A stretch of DNA of 46,332 nt from Amanita rubescens (taxonomy: Eukaryota > Basidiomycota > Agaricomycetes > Agaricales > Amanitaceae): assembly GCA_015039365.1 (NCBI GenBank), contig WION01000416.1, positions 1-46,332 on the forward strand, read 5' to 3'. A model generated the notes under the pieces. That model ran no database searches, was not told where the DNA came from, and saw only the letters and a program-made list of their open reading frames with translations. This document shows positions 43,907 through 46,332 of this stretch, piece by piece (the stretch's first letter is position 1; each line of letters begins with the position of its first letter). A program made the position numbers and the translations under genes.

Positions 43907-46035
43907 ATGGAAAATGGACAACGTCCTGAGTCTAGAGGGACTGCATGTCAAGATCCAGAGAGCAAACATGCGTCTGTAAAAAGTGCGGAGCTATTCGACG
44001 TGGACAAGCCCGAGGGTGGTCCTGCTGGAAATGGCAGTACGCTGCCGCCGCATTTTGATGCGCCCGTTGACGGGGGAATTCATGGCTGGATGACTGTTGT
44101 TGGCTCGTAAGTGTCAGTAATTGCGAACTCAGAGTCACCTAACTCGCCATTAGTTGGCTGATAATGTTCAGTACTCAGGGGTATGTGGTACCTTTCAAGG
44201 TTCTTCAAATTTTCGTACTCATTCATCTTAGTTATGTCTATTCGTTTGGCGTGTTTCAAGGTGAATAGCATATGTGGTTCAGTTGTCCAAGGACAAAGCT
44301 GACACGCCTGGAGACTATTATACTAGAGTGTTCCTCAAGGACAACTCACCGAGCAGGATCTCGTGAGTTCTGAAGTTAGTTATCGTTAAGATGGTCCCTA
44401 AGCCTTTGTCTTTCAGATGGATGGGCAGTGCTCAGTTAGCAATACCATTTGCAGTGGGAATTATAGTCGGAAAGCTTTTCGACGCTGGCCACATCCGCTC
44501 TGTGATGGTCTTCGGATCTGTTTTATTCACGCTATGGTATGCCAGCACTCGTCAACTAATCTGATCAGACAAAGAGACATTTCTCACAGCTTGTTCATGT
44601 TGTCGCTCGCACACGAAGGTCAATATTATCAGGTACTACGCATGGAATTTACAAGATAATCGATTGACAGACATCGTTAGGTCTTCCTCAGCCATGGCCT
44701 TGGAATGGGGCTAGGCACAGGGTGTCTATTCACGCCTGTAAATGCCATAATCAGTCTCCATTTTAAAAAAAGGCGTGGTTTGGCCTACGGTGTTGTTCTT
44801 ACTGGCGTTTCACTCGGCTCAATGACATTCCCGATAAGTAAATCAAACCGTTCAGGGTTGACTAGTCACATGCTGACCACTTTTTCTAGTTCTCAAGTAA
44901 ATGGCCATCGGTTTATATCGTTTCATACCTGATTGCTATAAACAGCCACGTCATTCCACGCATGGGTTTCGGCCCAGGCGTCCGAATAACAGCGTACATG
45001 GTCCTGGGATGTCTGACAACCGGAAATTTACTCATTCGAATCCCCGTTCGCACGAACCGTTCAAAGGAACGGTCTCCCGATATTATGCAGTTTTTCGAAG
45101 ATCCAGCCTACGTCGCCTTCGTTTCAGGGCTTGTGACATTTCTTTCATGGTCTTCGCCGTAAGAACTAACATGAAGTTAGGTCGGTCATAGCCCTCCTTG
45201 GGACGTATTTCCCGGGTAGGTCGAGCCGCGCTCCCAGAACGTCTAAGCCTAATAAGACGGGTAGTAATCTACCTACAACTTTACTCTGTCCAGCACAATG
45301 TAGACAAAAAACTAGCATTTTATTCTGTAAGTAACAGTGGCTGTTCCCGCTTAAAGCATGGCTAATATGTGTCTCGTTAGGTCGCAATCCTTAATGGCAC
45401 CTCGACCTTAGGTCGAATTGTGGGTAATTTACTAGCCGACACCTATGGCATATGGAATGTCCAGATACCTTCCTTATTGGCCACTGGTGCTCTTATCTGG
45501 GCCGTTCTGGGCGTGTACGTGGAATAATCAGTCACAACTCGTAAACCGTCTCAATTAAGCTGTAGGAACGGCGCTGCATCATTAGTTGTCGTCTGCGTGC
45601 TATATGGCATAGCCTCCGGAGCATGTGAGTGGATGTTCTCATGGGTCGCAGATACCATTGACGAGCATCGAATAGGGTTCTCCCTTACCATAGCAGGTCT
45701 GGCGTCCCTGGCTGCCAGTCCAGCAGAAATCGGGTAAGCCCAATGCCACCGAACACTCCATTCCCTTTCTCACCCTATTCATAATATCTAGGGCACGAAC
45801 GGGACTGGCCCTGGCTATCGTCAGCCCAGCACTTCTCGGTTCAGCGCCATTACAGGGGGCACTACTCACAACCCACTACAAGTGGATAAGACCTATCGCC
45901 TTCTCTGGAGTGAGCTTCCGTCTATTATTAACCATGGCAATCTGTTAATGTCCTTAGACGATAACCATCTTCTCGTCTATCTTTTACGTCTACACCCGGA
46001 CGTATATCATGAAAAGACGAAGCCAAAGGATTTGA
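43907..46035 (+). CDS. MFS transporter, monocarboxylate-transporter-like
   Basis: About 13 exons join into an intact 12-helix MFS protein of roughly 440 residues. The cytosolic N-terminus (MENGQRPESRG) runs to GGIHGWMTVVGSWLIMFSTQG. Then come YVYSFGVFQDYYTRVFL, SPSRISWMGSAQLAIPFAVG, KLFDAGHIRSVMVFGS, HGLGMGLGTGCLFTP, HFKKRRGLAYGVVLTGVSLG, the joined FPIILNHVIPRMGFG, VAILNGTSTLGRIVGNLLAD, GALIWAVLGV, ASLAASPAEIGARTGLA and TTHYKWIRPIAFSG. It ends with KRRSQRI at TGA 46033-46035. This pattern matches fungal Mch/MCT-type carriers. Substrate unknown; in yeast the Mch proteins do not carry classical monocarboxylates. A 7-nt exon at 44890-44896 is required to keep frame. An alternative start is the ATG at 43898. 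Confidence 0.85.
44890..44896 (+). other. 7-nt microexon of the MFS transporter gene
   Basis: TTCTCAA is bounded by TTTCTAG on the left and GTAAATGG on the right. Joining the exon that ends CCGATAA (44837), this microexon, and the exon that starts CCACGTC (44946) gives FPI-ILN-HVIPRMGFG, the expected helix. Skipping it shifts the frame. Confidence 0.75.
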
Positions 46036-46332
46036 AATCCAGCCAAGAATGAGCGCTCCCACTCGTCAGATGGAGCCACGACGAGATCAATGTTGCGCTT
46101 TGTAAATCCGATATAGCGAATCTGCGCTATGTTGAAGTCTTGACGGATACTTGATAAGACGATAACCAATCAATTAATCACGTCGCACACGATTCTGATG
46201 TCATTCCACATGCTCTCGTAGGACTTCCGTCTTAGACATTGCACATACTGTAAAGTAATATTTATCATCTTCACGATGGTTGAATTTGAATGCACTCCAC
46301 GGTATGCCGTCTGGTGCCGCTGTTTCATAGAC
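46036..46332. other. 3' flank of the MFS transporter gene
   Basis: The window ends here. The stretch should hold the 3' untranslated region; I see no further coding segment or motif. Confidence 0.5.

Overview
The window looks like nuclear DNA of a filamentous basidiomycete, most likely an Agaricomycete. The genes are cut by many short introns of about 50 nt. Several families are known mainly from basidiomycetes: DUF6533-type membrane proteins, DUF6593-type proteins, and single-pass proteins with a Cys-rich ectodomain and a long disordered tail. Gene models below were built by hand from splice signals and frame continuity. Outer limits are usually firm; some internal exon borders are approximate.

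Layout from left to right: a DUF6533 multi-span membrane protein (+, 571-2165); a cytosolic-type Xaa-Pro aminopeptidase with a long disordered N-terminal extension (-, 2737-5983); a decayed MFS sugar transporter (+, about 7230-9376); a single-pass membrane protein with a cytoplasmic tail (+, 9862-11745); two tandem secreted FAD-dependent oligosaccharide-oxidase-like enzymes (-, 12530-14409 and 15655-17546); a family 2 glycosyltransferase of the Cps1/hyaluronan-synthase type (-, 20121-22006); a Zn(II)2Cys6 transcription factor (-, 22736-26018); a PWWP protein with an IBD-like C-terminal helical domain (-, 27404-28922); a DUF6593-like protein (+, 31840-32544); a third FAD oxidase paralogue (+, 34058-35882); a possible small acidic gene (+, about 37043-37502); a G-protein alpha subunit ending in CGLL (-, 38919-40300); an intron-containing tRNA-His (-, 40913-40993); a MAPR/Dap1-type cytochrome b5-fold protein (-, 41092-41716); and a monocarboxylate-transporter-like MFS protein (+, 43907-46035). 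Long gene-poor gaps separate several of them, notably 17.5-20.1, 28.9-31.8, 35.9-38.9 and 41.7-43.9 kb.

The genes do not form one obvious pathway. The repeated theme is extracellular carbohydrate chemistry: three secreted oligosaccharide-oxidase-like paralogues, a relict sugar porter, and a polysaccharide synthase. Chromatin and transcription factors, G-protein signalling and transport genes are interspersed. I did not find a convincing new multi-gene system. The observations most worth checking are the 7-nt microexon, the 9-nt tRNA intron, the many inferred AAG splice acceptors, the GC-AG intron and lost intron in the third oxidase, the decayed sugar porter, and the extended aminopeptidase P.
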